Positions 1 to 12,700 of a stretch of 64,000 bases of DNA are shown here, piece by piece. Both the position numbers and the translations under genes were made by a program. This DNA is from Astropecten irregularis. Its lineage: Eukaryota; Echinodermata; Asteroidea; Paxillosida; Astropectinidae. The DNA lies in contig OZ020247.1 in NCBI GenBank assembly GCA_963971285.1, positions 10,188,614-10,252,613 on the forward strand. Reading direction: 5' to 3'. The notes below the pieces were generated by a model that had not been told where the DNA came from, searched no databases, and saw only the letters and a list, made by a program, of their open reading frames with translations. Positions within the stretch are counted from its first letter, which is position 1. Each line of letters opens with the position of its first letter.

Positions 1-397
1 ATTCAAAGTCAGTGAACAACAGCCAAAGAACAATCGCAAGCGATACACAACCAATGGACATTTGGATTTTGATCCTGTTTTTATAAATACATGTAATAAA
101 CTGCTGCAAACTGCTCATCAGCCAAAATGACCTGAAATATATAAGTTAGGAGTGCCTGACGCGTTTCGATCCTAACAGGATCTTTCTCAAAGGCTGTTTT
201 TATTAAGTTAGTCTTCGATAAAGATCCTGCTAGGATCGAAACGTGTCAGGCCCTCCCAACTCCAAGCATTTTATAATTAATTTGAGGTCATTATTTTGGC
301 TGATGAGCAGTTTGTAGCAGTTCATTACTTGTACTGTTTTCATTAAGAGAGATATTTCACGGTTAGCAAATTTTTGTGCTAAGCATGAAATTGGCCC
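1..397 (-). mobile_element. GGGGCCAATTT-type MITE with nested palindrome (cut by window edge)
   Basis: Ends in AAGCATGAAATTGGCCC at 397. The nested insert (89-332) is an inverted repeat with CTGCTGCAAACTGCTCATCA-type arms and two hammerhead-like cores at 152-194 and 211-252. Confidence 0.75.
152..252. ncRNA. Pair of inverted hammerhead-like motifs
   Basis: Minus copy (152-194): CTTTGAGAA, stem AGATCCT/AGGATC, then GAAACGCGTCAGGC. Plus copy (211-252): TTCGATAA, same stem, GAAACGTGTCAGGC. The layout follows a type I hammerhead, but core positions 3 and 8 are U and A instead of C and G. A single related copy is at about 14143-14174. Catalysis is unproven. Confidence 0.35.
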
Positions 398-774
398 TTG
401 GTTCATCAAGTTTCAGAATTTTCAATTTATCACTAAACAATTTCTTTTCATTTCTGGTCTGTGGGTAAAGATTTTAATAGATTAAAAAAAAAAGTAATGT
501 ATAGGAATACCAAGCACTAACGTCATCAGAAGGATTGCCATAGTAACAAAACCAAGAAATAAAATGAAAATAATGGTTAAAGGATAAATATAAATAATTA
601 ATCTTAAAAAAATCATGATCATATACTTTGATATGGGCAGTAAATAATCTAGAATTAGAATTAAAAAACAAAAACAAAAATGTCAAAAGAGATTTCATTT
701 CAGTTTCTTGCCCTAATTACCTTTCAAAATGGTGGCCTCTGAGAATGGTGGCTAGTCTAAGAATCCTGTCAGCA

Positions 775-3700
775 TCAGAGTTTGGAGGCGGTGGATGACG
801 TACTCACAAAGTCCTTCCACCACGTGGGCCGCTCAAGACTGCCGGGCGTCTGTAAGAAGGAGGAGTATAGCCGCTTGTAGACCTGTTCAGGAATGACAAA
901 AGGAAAGACCAAAAACACAAATATCAATCATGAACAATCATAATGAGTTTACAAATCATTCTCTCTGAAGGCCTTTTCGTTTTTTTATGTAATTGACGTT
1001 TAATAACTGAAAAGATCCAGTATTTTCCAGAATTTATTTTTTCAATTGCATTTTTTTTTGGGGGGGGGGGGGGGGGGGCTAGACAAAATTGTTGGGGGGC
1101 TCAAGTGCCCCTAGAACCCCCCATCTCTAGAGTGGACTGGTTCCTTTGTGCCATTCTTATCCATTACGAACAGTGCATTGGTGCAAGACGTCTGTTATGT
1201 AACTAAGCAAAAGCTTGCCCCGCATCATGTGATATAGTAACAAAGTCTTTAATCTGGGAAATTCAAACTGGGATGTTTATATGCAATGAAAGAAGCCTGT
1301 GTACCAGATACTATTCAGATTTATCTCGCAAATGGCTTATTGCTACCAAGGACGAGCCAAACCTACCTGTCCATCTGAAGCTCCAATGGGTGAGTTCAGG
1401 ATGAAATCAGGGGGAGCAAAGACATCGACGAGGGCCACGGCTTCGTCTTTGAGTCTAGAGCAGAGGGTCAGAATGGCATTACGGATCAGCCGAGTTGGCT
1501 GGCTGCCTGAGAAATATCCCCCTGGAATGAGAAGGGCAACAAACTTAAAACAATCTCAGCTTCAGCATTAATACTTTATACATGAACGTATGACAACAAT
1601 CAAAGTTTTATCAATATGGTTTTTGTTGATGGGGATGGGGATGCAATTAAAGGTAATATCACACTTTGTTTTTTGTCAAAGAAATGCAGATTCAGGAGCC
1701 AATTTCATCGAGCTGTTAAGCACAAAACAAAATGCTTAGCACAACATTTCTCTGCTCAATAAAACAAACCGCCATATAAAAATTCCATTTGATATTCATG
1801 GTCAGCGAACAACAGCCAAAGAACAATCACATGTGTTACACAACACATGAACATTTTAATAGTTGTTAATCCTGCTTTTACTATAAAGATCTGGTAAATT
1901 TCATGTTTAGCAAAATTTTTATGCTAGACAGGGCCATGAAATTGGCCAGAGTTGTAACCAAATCAAATTTTCACAAGTCAAGTCAAGTCATTTTGTTCCA
2001 AGTCAAGTCAAGTCACAAGTCACAAGTCAAAAACAAGTCAAGTCAAGTCACAAGTCATATTTCGGTGTAAATTAATGTGAACGTGTGCAGACCATATGCG
2101 GCAAAAGTCGATCACGGTTCAGTACACTATACAAAATCCAGTGTGTGCATACATTGTACATAAAAATAAACAATGTACATATAAAACTACGAACAATGTT
2201 ACGGGATGTATTTGACAGGCGGCGCGGTCGTGGTGGCATCGTTTTCAATTTTTGTTCCGAACCGTCCGTGACAGGAATGGTATGAACAATTTTATTAAAT
2301 AATCAAAAGAAAGTACAAATATACTCCAATGTTTTCAAGTCAAATTTTCACAAGTCAAGTCAAGTCGCAAGTCAAATTTTCTCCAGTCAAGTCAAGTCGC
2401 AAGTCATTTTGTTCCAAGTCAAGTCAAGTCACAAGAATTGGTGACTCGAGTCGGACTCGAGTCCAAGTCACTGACTCGAGTCAACAACTCTAAAATTGGC
2501 CCATGCTTTACAGGAAAATTGTCTAGCAGACCTTGGTACAGGGTCGCTGCGTGTTTCTCTAGACTCCAGAGACCATACAAGCTGAACATGGTCAGAAGGA
2601 CTGCCCTCGTAGACGTAGACATGTCTTCATCTTGGCAAAACTGCAGGAAAATATCTAGGGCTGTGTGCTGAAAAAAAACCACAGAAAAAAGATACTGTTA
2701 TTAAACATTTTGAGACACCGCTAGCATAGGGCAGGATAGTTCAGTTGGTAGAGCGTCGGTGTGGTGTTCTGGAGGTCGCAGGCTCGAATCCTGCTTCAAT
2801 CAATTTTTTTTTTTTTTTTTTTAAAGTCACCAATTGCATTTTGGGGGTAAGTGTGCTTTTAGTCCACCCAGGATTATTTTCAGACAGGACTTCAACACTG
2901 AACTAACTCACCTAAATATGTCGACCAGTTGTGATGTCCTCATCAATATTAGCAAGGTTACATTTGTGGAAAGAGCAGGGCTTTGAGTTTTGAGGGAAAT
3001 TATGGGGGTATGAAAATAATCCTTGTGGACTAAAGCACACAAACCCCGCATTTTGCTTCAGAAGTTTTCTTAGAAGTCATCTGAGAAATTCCCAGTCCCA
3101 TACGGTGCCCACTTTAAGGAAAAAAAAAAGGTGAAAGATGGCCACAGTATTTCTTAAGTCTTTTCACCGTTATTTTTTATCTTTAAAATATCAAAATTGT
3201 TTTTGATCACTGGTTTGACTGTTTTCTGGATAAAAATTTCAACGGTATGTTTCTACCATCACCATCTTTAAACCCTGTAAGGCATAGTTAAATCTGTGAA
3301 CATTTGGGCTCTGGTGCCCTGACTTACCTCAATGTAAGCAATGGCAAGTGATCGACAGTAGTAGACCTGACTATCGTTGCGGGCAGTGAAGGGATCCTTT
3401 CCCTTCTTAGATTCAGCTTCCACCTTAGCCATGCTCTCCTCCAGGAGATATACCACCAGCCACTTGTATGCATCCAAGATAACTGTGACAACAAACAAAC
3501 AATTAAAAGATTGCTGCTAAAGGAATTTTCACACGACGCTAACAAACCTTTCCGCAAACCTCTCAACCATTGAGACATTTTCTTATGGTTGCGAAATCTT
3601 ACAAAACGGTTTTATGCTGGCCGCTTTTGCGTCCTTTCACACGGCAGAGTGCAACATTTTGCAAGCCTCCCTTGAGACGGAACACGGTAATTATCGATAA

Positions 3701-6700
3701 ACTATGCATTTTATGAATCTAAAACGCTGCTAGTACCGTCACAACTCTGATGTTGTGCGTGGAGTGCGCACGGTTTGCAAAGGTCATGTACATAGAAAAC
3801 ACATGCATGTGTATTGCAAAGAACTTTGTAAGAGTCCCTTGAGAAATTTTGAAGTAGGTCTAGACCTACTTCAAAATCTCTCAAGGATTCACCAGGGACG
3901 TCGGTCACTCTCAAGCATTGCTGTCCTTTCACATGATAACACTTTTGTAAGATTTCTACGTAGGGCTGCAATGCATCATTGTCCTACAATTGAAAATAAG
4001 TTACGATGAGTTCGGTGAAATCCACCCAAGTTTCTAAAACTAAGACCACAGACCTGAATCAGAATTCCAGCTGTATTCGCTGTTTGTTTTTTTAAATACC
4101 TTTTGGCTCCATGACGTCAGTTTCGGTAGTGCAGTCAAAACGATGCTGTCGGATGGATTCAATGTCATCCAGAAAATCCACCGTTTCCATTGGCGACCAG
4201 ATGGACTCCCCGTCTGTGAATCAACAATGCGCAATCATCAGGTACAACACACTCTTTCAAAATGAGTCATCAGTACAGTTTGAACGCCATAATACAGATA
4301 CTGACTGATTAATTAATCAGAGTCTTTGAGTGATGCCCAATATATACCGTTTCTCAGGTTTGCAGCATTGCTATTTAAAAATGTTACATGCATCTTATTA
4401 TGATCCTTGGAATATATGGGTATGTGAGTGGTTTTGTGGCTTTTGACTGCCAAATGAACAAAGATAATTGACTATTTGGGACAGCACCAACAAAGGGCTG
4501 GATAGCTCAGTTGTTAGAGCACCAATACTGTGTTCCAAGGATTGCAGGCTCGAATCCAGCTCCAGTCAAATTTTATTTTGTTCGCCTTCCTTGATTAAAA
4601 TTTCACAAGAATATTGCTTGTGCTTGTACTAGCCAATTTTTTCTTTTTTATTTAGTACTCTCTATCTAAAGGCTTTTCATACAATCTCATTTTCGATCCG
4701 TGGTAAAACTAATCCGGATCTGCCTCGGTTCAGCCTGGCAAGTTTTTCAACCGGATCGAAGAGACTCAATTTTCAAACAACGTTTTTAGTGAACCAGTTC
4801 ATACGACACAGATCACGGCGAAAAATGCAGTTTGGAACCGGGTTGAGATTTTCAACCCAGGTTTGATTTCGATCCAGCTAGGCTGTCCTACCCGGGTTGG
4901 CTCGGGGTTTAAAATGGATTGAAAAGTGTGAAAAGGATTTTAAAAGATCTCAGGGTTCGATCCGGTTCCAACCCCGAGATTTTGGATAGTGTGAAAAGCC
5001 CTTAAGACAACTTACAATTTTTCTTGGCTTGCAGTAAACTGATGAGATAGTTGCTGGTTTGTATCAAGAGGACATTGTTGTCGCCCTCGTAGGTGCAGTT
5101 AGGGTCATGGTCATTCCGAATCTCTCCCAGACCACTGGCTGAAAGACAGAAAAACAACCACATCACAGATCAAAATGATCAGATTCAATTCAAAGATATG
5201 AGCAGAGAGACCTCTAAATATCACAGGCTGTGGCTTACTCACCCCATAGGAAACCATGGCCTCCGCAAGCCTCTCTGCACTCCTGTATGGCATCACGGGC
5301 TGTCCACGTTGCCAGCGGCTTACCGGCACTGGAAAAGGCGTGAACCTCACGACTGAACTTGGCCTGTGGATCGGTCATAATTGATTGAAATGAATTTCCT
5401 TTCATCAAGATATAATTACACGCTATTAGGAACCTAATTTTGGTTACAGGGAACTTCTGCGAGGGAGGAACTTAATAAAGCATGTTGGATCAATTAAAAT
5501 AACCCCAAGACAATTGGCTAGGGACACCTAAGAAATGACCAAGTGCACTAAGGCAGTGAGTGACAAGTGGCACAAGGGCAATCAACTAAATGGCACAGAG
5601 GCAATGACCAAGTGCACTAAGGCAGTGAGTGACAAGTGGTACAAGGGCAATCAACTAAATGGCACAGAGGCAATGACGAGGGGCACTAAGGCAATGACCA
5701 AGGGCACTAAGGCAGTGAGTGATAAGTGGCACAAGGGCAATCAACTAAATGGCACCGAGGCAATGACCAGGGGCACTAAGGCAATGACCAAGGGCACTAA
5801 GGCAGTGAGTGACAAGTGGCACAAGGGCAATCAACTAAATGGCACAGAGGCAATGACGAGGGGCACTAAGGCAATGACCAAGTGCACTAAGGCAGTGAGT
5901 GATAAGTGGTACAAGGGCAATCAACTAAATGGCACAGAGGCAATGACGAGGGGCACTAAGGCAATGACCAAGGGCACTAAGGCAGTGAGTGATAAGTGGC
6001 ACAAGGGCAATCAACTAAATGGCACAGAGGCAATGACCAGGGACACTAAGGCAATGACCAAGGGCACTAAGGCAGTGAGTGATAAGTGGCACAAGGGCAA
6101 TCAACTAAATGGCACAGAGGCAATGACCAGGGGCACTAAGGCAATGACCAAGGGCACTAAGGCAGTGAGTGATAAGTGGTACAAGGGCAATCAACTAAAT
6201 GGCACAGAGGCAATGACCAGGGGCACTAAGGCAATGACCAAGGGCACTAAGGCAGTGAGTGACAAGTGGCACAAGGGCAATCAACTAAATGGCACAGAGG
6301 CAATGACCAGGGGCAATAAGGCAATGACCAAGTGCACTAAGGCAGTGAGTGACAAGTGGCACAAGGGCAATCAACTATTAAAATGGCACAGAGGCAATGA
6401 CCAGGGGCAATAAGGCAATGACCAAGTGCACTATTAAGGCAGTGAGTGACAAGTGGCACAAGGGCAATCAACTAAATGGCACAGAGGCAATGACCAGGGG
6501 TACTAAGGCAATGACCGAGGGCACTAAGGCAATGATCAGGGGCACCGAGGCAATCATGATTAGGAGCAACAAGGCAATGACTGCACCAAGTGACCATTAG
6601 TAACAGGGCAATCAACTAAAGGGCACTAAAGGCAATTACCAGGGGCACTAAAAAAATGACCACAGGTGCCAAGGCAATGACCAGGGGTGCGAAGGCAATA

Positions 6701-9700
6701 CCAGAGGCACAAAGACAATGACTAGGGGCATCAAGACAAAAGTCAGTAGCACGAAGGCAATGACCAGAGGAACAATAGCCTCAGCTGCCTCTGTGAAGTA
6801 GAAGCCCTGTAAAACAGCCAGAGTGGCCAACAAGAAAATGAAAAGGTCACATTTAATAATACAAAAATAAGCTGCGTTTGAGTAGGTTACTTAGGTCACA
6901 CCGAGTCAACCCCACGTACCGTTTGATTAGGTTTAACGTCATTCTCGGGGTTCACCCAGGGCAGCCACCAGTGAACCTGCTCGCGAGCAGAGTCAGTGGT
7001 GGAAAACACGTCACACGAATTCAAGATGGCGGAAAGGTAAACAAGCATGCGATTAACCGGCCTGTGGTGACATGACCTGTATTGACCGAGGAAAGCTACT
7101 CAAACGCACTTTTAATTGGAATGGACTAACTCACAAACAGCGCCCTCTACACCTACCTGTCTCTCGCTCTTATCACCCAGGAAGTTGCCGGCAAGGAACT
7201 CATGATATCTGGCACCGAAGAATCCCGCAAAACAATGCTGGACGTACATGGCAGCGACGTATGGTAGTAGGCGCCATTGCTGTGAAGTAAAGACAACAAT
7301 TCAACATTCAGAGTCGAGGCAGTCGTCACTCAGAAATTTGAAGGAGATCTTGTCACCAGGGGCCTTCCTCAAAGCTCGGCTCCGGCTCCATTTGGTGAAT
7401 CCATTTTAAAATCACAGGGTATCAAAATAGAGGCTTTTGGATGCGGTTAGGAGGTAGATTCTCCAGTTTGAAAAAGATAACAGAGCTTCAGCTTCAATGA
7501 AAAACCAGAACCCAAATTTTCAGCAAATGGATGACAGAGATGAAGCCGGAGCCTGAGGCGGAGCCAAGGTTTGGAAAAGGCCCTTTAGCAACAGTAAATT
7601 ATCATAATAGTCAGGGGATTTCACATGCTGAATATACTACACATGAAGTCAGTTTACCAGACGGCCTAAAATCTAGCATCAGTGTTAATGTAGAGTTACA
7701 AGGCTTTGATATTTTGACTCGGTAATTGTGCACGCACCTGTAGTTGGTACTCGATGACGCAAATCTCTTTCTCGTCCGTGGGGCCGAACTGCTTGCGGAC
7801 GGCGGAGTAGCGGACGGCGATGGTCAGAGCCTTCTTGAGGCTGATGACCGCCATGCTGATGATGCCCACTCGACCGGCCGACAGCGCACCCAGAGCCGAG
7901 CTGAACCTCTTCGTTGGATCCTTAAAAATTGGAAAGTGAACATAGATGAATTGACTTGAGTGGGATTTGAACCTGTGACCACTGGAATACAGTACTAGCA
8001 CTCGTACCAATTGAGCTAATTAAGGTACAATACATGGTTGGTACAGATGACAGAACAGCACTGACACTCTGTCTGATCCAGCATGAACATGAAATAATGA
8101 GCCTGTGAAAATTTGAGCTCAATCGGAGATCCGAGTCACGAGAAAATAGCAAAAACCCAAATCAATTTTTCTTATAAAACATAAAGAATGGTTTTGATCT
8201 TATCCAGAGATCAAAACTGTTTTCGGTCTTTGTTTGACTTATGTCTGGATAAATACACCATTTCAGGTGGAAATATTTTAACGGTATGTTTTTACCAGCA
8301 CCATCTTCATACCCTGAAAGTTATAGGTAAATCTGTGAACATTTCTGTTTGGGTATGTTACCAATCCTGTACTGTACCTTTAAGCATTGCAACACTGAAT
8401 AATTCTTACCTTGTATGGAGTGACATATTTCCCATCGGCAGTCACATCGCCGCCCCTGTTCAAGAGGTTGACTCGTGGAATACGATAATCGTTGAAAGAG
8501 ACAAAGCTATCAAAGAAAAAATTAAAAACCAAAACATGCACGTCAAGCTTTTGAACAAACTGAAATTTTGCCTTTTTAGTCGCTATGCTGTTTCTTTTCA
8601 GCCAAACCTACTGTCAGCCCTGAATGCTTACTGTCACCAAAATACACCTGTTTTCACCCCAAATTGTCTTCTTTCACCCAAATGTACCCAATGCATGTCA
8701 AGACAATATACATTATGTACCCAATATTACCCAAAGGTACCCAGTAATACCCAGATATACCTAATGCCACCCAAGGATACCCAATGTCTCCATGTACGTC
8801 ACTGTCACCCCAAAGATCCCTTTGTTTAATACTCAGACATACCCAATGTCACCCAAATCATTCCTACTATCTCCCAAAAGAACCTTCCATCACCTATTAA
8901 ATGAACCCACCATCGCCTGAATGAACCCATCGTCACCCAAATGAACCCACTGTCGCCCAATTGAACCCACTGTCACCCAAATGAACCCACCGTCGCCCAA
9001 ATGAACACACCGTCGCCCAAATGAACCCACCTCTGCTCAAATCAACCCACCGTCGCCCAGATGAACCCACCAGCGCCCAAATGAACCCACCGTCACCCAA
9101 ATGAACCCACCATCACCCAAATGAACCCACTGTCACCCAAATGAACCCAGTCACCCAAATGAACCCACCGTCGCCCAAATGAACACACCGTCGCCCAAAT
9201 CAACCCACCTTCGCTCAAATCAACCCACCGTCGCCCAGATGAACCCACTATCACCCAGATGAACCCACTATCGCCCAAATGAACCCATCGTCGCGCAAAT
9301 GAACCCACTGTCGCGCAGATGAATCCACCGTCGCCCAGATGAACCCACCGTCATCCAAATGAACCCATCGTCGCGCAAATGAACCCACTGTCGCGCAAAT
9401 GAACCCACCGTCACCCAAATGAACCCACCGTCATCCAAATGAACCCACCGTCGCCCAAATGATACCACCGTTACCCAAATGATACCACCGTCACCCAAAT
9501 GAACCCACCTTCACCCAAATGAACCCAACATCGCCAAAATGAGCCCACCGTCACCCAAACCTACCCATTGTCCAGTCCGTTCTGACCCATTTTCTTGCCC
9601 ATGTCACCCATCACCAGCCCCGGGTAGCTCCGGAGTGTCCTGGGGTTGCGCAGAGGTACAACAAAGGGGTGTAACCCATGGCGCACCCCGTCAGGGGTGT

Positions 9701-12700
9701 AGAGCTGGGCGTAGAGTAAGGCGTGGGTGGCAGTCTTCCCCATGCAGCCCACCCAGCATTTAGTTGCCTCCACATCCGGAGTGCTCAGCACAAACTCCTG
9801 GAAGACAAGAAAAACATCAAAGAACTTTGGAGAGTCTTTCAAATGTTGTCAAAATGATTTTTTATAACAGATTGAATGAATTCCACCTCATCTTATTGGC
9901 CTTAATCATGGCGCATCCATTTTGTCACCTTCATTGTATACCCTTTGGGAAAAGATAACACCAATTCTGAAAAGAAAACGAGTACCAGACTATTTTGAAT
10001 CCAAGCCTCGGTTTAATTTCACTGCTTCAAATGTAGGATGGATGCACCGTTAATAAGACCTATTCTCACCTATAAAGCATAACGTGTGAAATTGTTTCTA
10101 AAAAATAAAATAAACACCAAACAAAAACGATAATCTTTTTTCTTTATCTGAAACTTCGAAATGATAATGTAAAATGAAGAAAGGTAGGATTTGAAGCTTT
10201 GCATGGTGGAAGTAACATAAAAGAGTAGGTTTGCGGAGACAACATGTCAAATCTCTTTTATAGATGTGTGGTTCTGGTTCTGAAAAGAACCAGTGAGAAT
10301 AGTCTCGACATTCCGGCCAGTGTACTCTGGCCGTCCTCAAGAGAGTGAGTGAGCGAGTCATCACTCCCCTGAGGACACTGGCCGTCCTCACTCCCCTCAG
10401 GACGGCCAGAGTACACTGGCCGGAACGTCGAGACTATTTTCACTGGTTCTTTTCAGAACCACACATCTATAAAAGAGATTTCACATGGTGTCTCCGCAAG
10501 TTTACATTACGTGTACCTCCCATTAAAAGCCAACCCGAGTAAACTGGGTTTTACTCGGGTCGGGACGCATAAAATTCGAGTTGGAGGATTAAGGGGATTA
10601 AGATCGTTATCAGCACTAAACAAACAACGAGTTCCAGAGAGCCACTCTGCCTGAAAGTTGTGCCAGAAAATTTTGTTTTATAAAGTCGTAATTTCAGTTG
10701 ATATAAATGTGATGATCTTTGTTTTTGTGAAAGCGTTCTTCGATTATATTTTTGAACGGTGAAAATCGGTTAAGAAATGGCAGAGATCGAGAATTGTTCT
10801 TGCACTTGCAGAGATTTTTCACACTGACTCCGGAAATCATGTGTGCGTACTAATACCTGTCTCGTAGAATGGTTGTTTGGTCAGATAAAGTAGGCCCTGT
10901 GTTTGACGAAAATATGTGTACTCGTGTATTCTTCACATGTTTTTAAACACATTAAAGTAATAAAGTTAGTCGTTCATAATTTCGTACAATAAAAACCATT
11001 ATAAAACATTATATGACGTGCCGACCGCTCGCGCTGATTTCTCTCCGCCAAATAACCCCCTCAATGTCGGCACACAAAAAGTCACTTGGCCTGGCGGTGT
11101 TTATCATGCCGTGCTCTCTTTTTTTTAGTACACTGTACATGTTTATATCTTACTTCAGAAATAATCTGGAAACAATAACAACCATTAACATTTCTGATAC
11201 TAACTTCAAGACTTTCCGATAATTTCGCACGAACTGTCAAGTCTGCAACGAGGGCGACTCTATCGACCACTTGTAGATAAGTCACTCGGCCCTGCATGCA
11301 AACACGTGTTCTGAACTGCAATCGACCTTTGCTGCATGCGTTCTGCGCGCTTTCACATTTGTGAACAAATATCTGGTTACCCGTCTCCCGATCGACGCGA
11401 TCCATTTTAAACCGTTTCTTCCATAGAGCACCATGCTCAAATCTATCGATTTCGCACTTGTGATGAGGACAGCAATCTTGTTCGTCGTAGTTTCGCGAAA
11501 CTTCCTCACTTATTCTTTCCAAGATACAGTGTTTTGAATGAGGTTGCTTTATTCAAACTACACTTCGACGATTCCTCGTACATCCACAAAAACAGAAGAG
11601 GAAATTTTTGGACATTTTGAGGTACATATGCTTACATTAAAGGGAGGGTACAGAATTGGTAAGACAAAATACACTTCATAATCACAGATTCACATAAAAC
11701 TTACACAGTTTAATGGTGATGATAGGAGAAAACATCCCATGAAATGTTTTTGTCTGAAATGCCATATTCGTTGAGAAATAAATGAAACTATTTTCCGATT
11801 GGAATAAATCGCTTCGAAGCGTTTTATTCATTCGTTGAAATGTGTACAGTTCTCCGTACACGGGTTTTCACTATTTTCTCGTGACCCAGATGGCTGATTG
11901 ACCTCAAACTTCTACAGGTTTGTCAGTTAAGGTATATGATGGATTACATAATGTGCTTTCACTGTCAGCAACGGTTTTGTCGCAAACACCAGTTCTGTAC
12001 CATCCCTTTAAGTTGAGTTCGCGATTGCAACTGTTACCTTACCGCGATGTGTTGTGCGACGGCAGTGGGGCTAATGCTTCGTGTGGCCGGTCAACATACC
12101 GCGTGGACACGCTACCCACATTGTGTGCCGCAACGCACGGAAACTCAGTTGATAGTTAATCTCTATGCAAAAATGTTTCGTGTTCATCTGTTATGGATTG
12201 TTTTTCACTAAATTTTACTTGGAGTAGGCCCTAGTTGCAGAATACCCCGTCAGGGGCGGCCACTAAGCTTTTATTGCAAGTTTGCCATAACTTTTATTAT
12301 AAATGTAAACTTCTCTTTTGATTTTTCTGTGAAATTTAGTAGATGTCTATTCGAGTCTGTCCTAGTACTTTTCTTTACACTTACACTTACAGGAAGGCCA
12401 AAAATGTGCGTTTACATTATTTTATTCAAAATCTGTTTCTCAATGGTTTTAGGCTTACTTTTTTCGCTTTACCATAGACATATTTCTAGTAAATCAGCAA
12501 TAATTGAAAAAGCATAAAACTGAGGAATAAATTAATGTTTCCCTTAAAACACCAAAACAAAACACTTGAACTTTACAAATTTAAACCTCCCAGTTCAACA
12601 ACTGACAAATGTAAGGATGAGGAATAGTAGGTACTGATCAACTATTTGTAGGTTCTGTTTAGTCTTATTAAAATGTTCACAACCTTTGCTCTAAAAGGTC

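Larger units (their letters stand above)
1..774. other. ACOX3 3' flank
   Basis: From 1 to 397 lies a GGGGCCAATTT-type element with a nested palindrome; 398-774 is AT-rich ACOX3 3' UTR or flank. The nearest minus-strand AATAAA is at 199-204 inside the repeat, so the transcript end is uncertain. Confidence 0.45.

Noticed and set aside
1062-1080. Long G tract as a regulatory element
   Set aside because: A homopolymer run in an intron; it could be slippage or an assembly effect.
5535-6413. 292-codon plus-strand ORF as a repetitive protein gene
   Set aside because: It is a 90-bp tandem repeat inside an ACOX3 intron; the frame stays open because the period is a multiple of three, and there is no other coding support.
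8188-8829. 213-codon plus-strand ORF
   Set aside because: It runs across a TTAA MITE, antisense across an ACOX3 exon and into the VNTR lead-in; no family resemblance.
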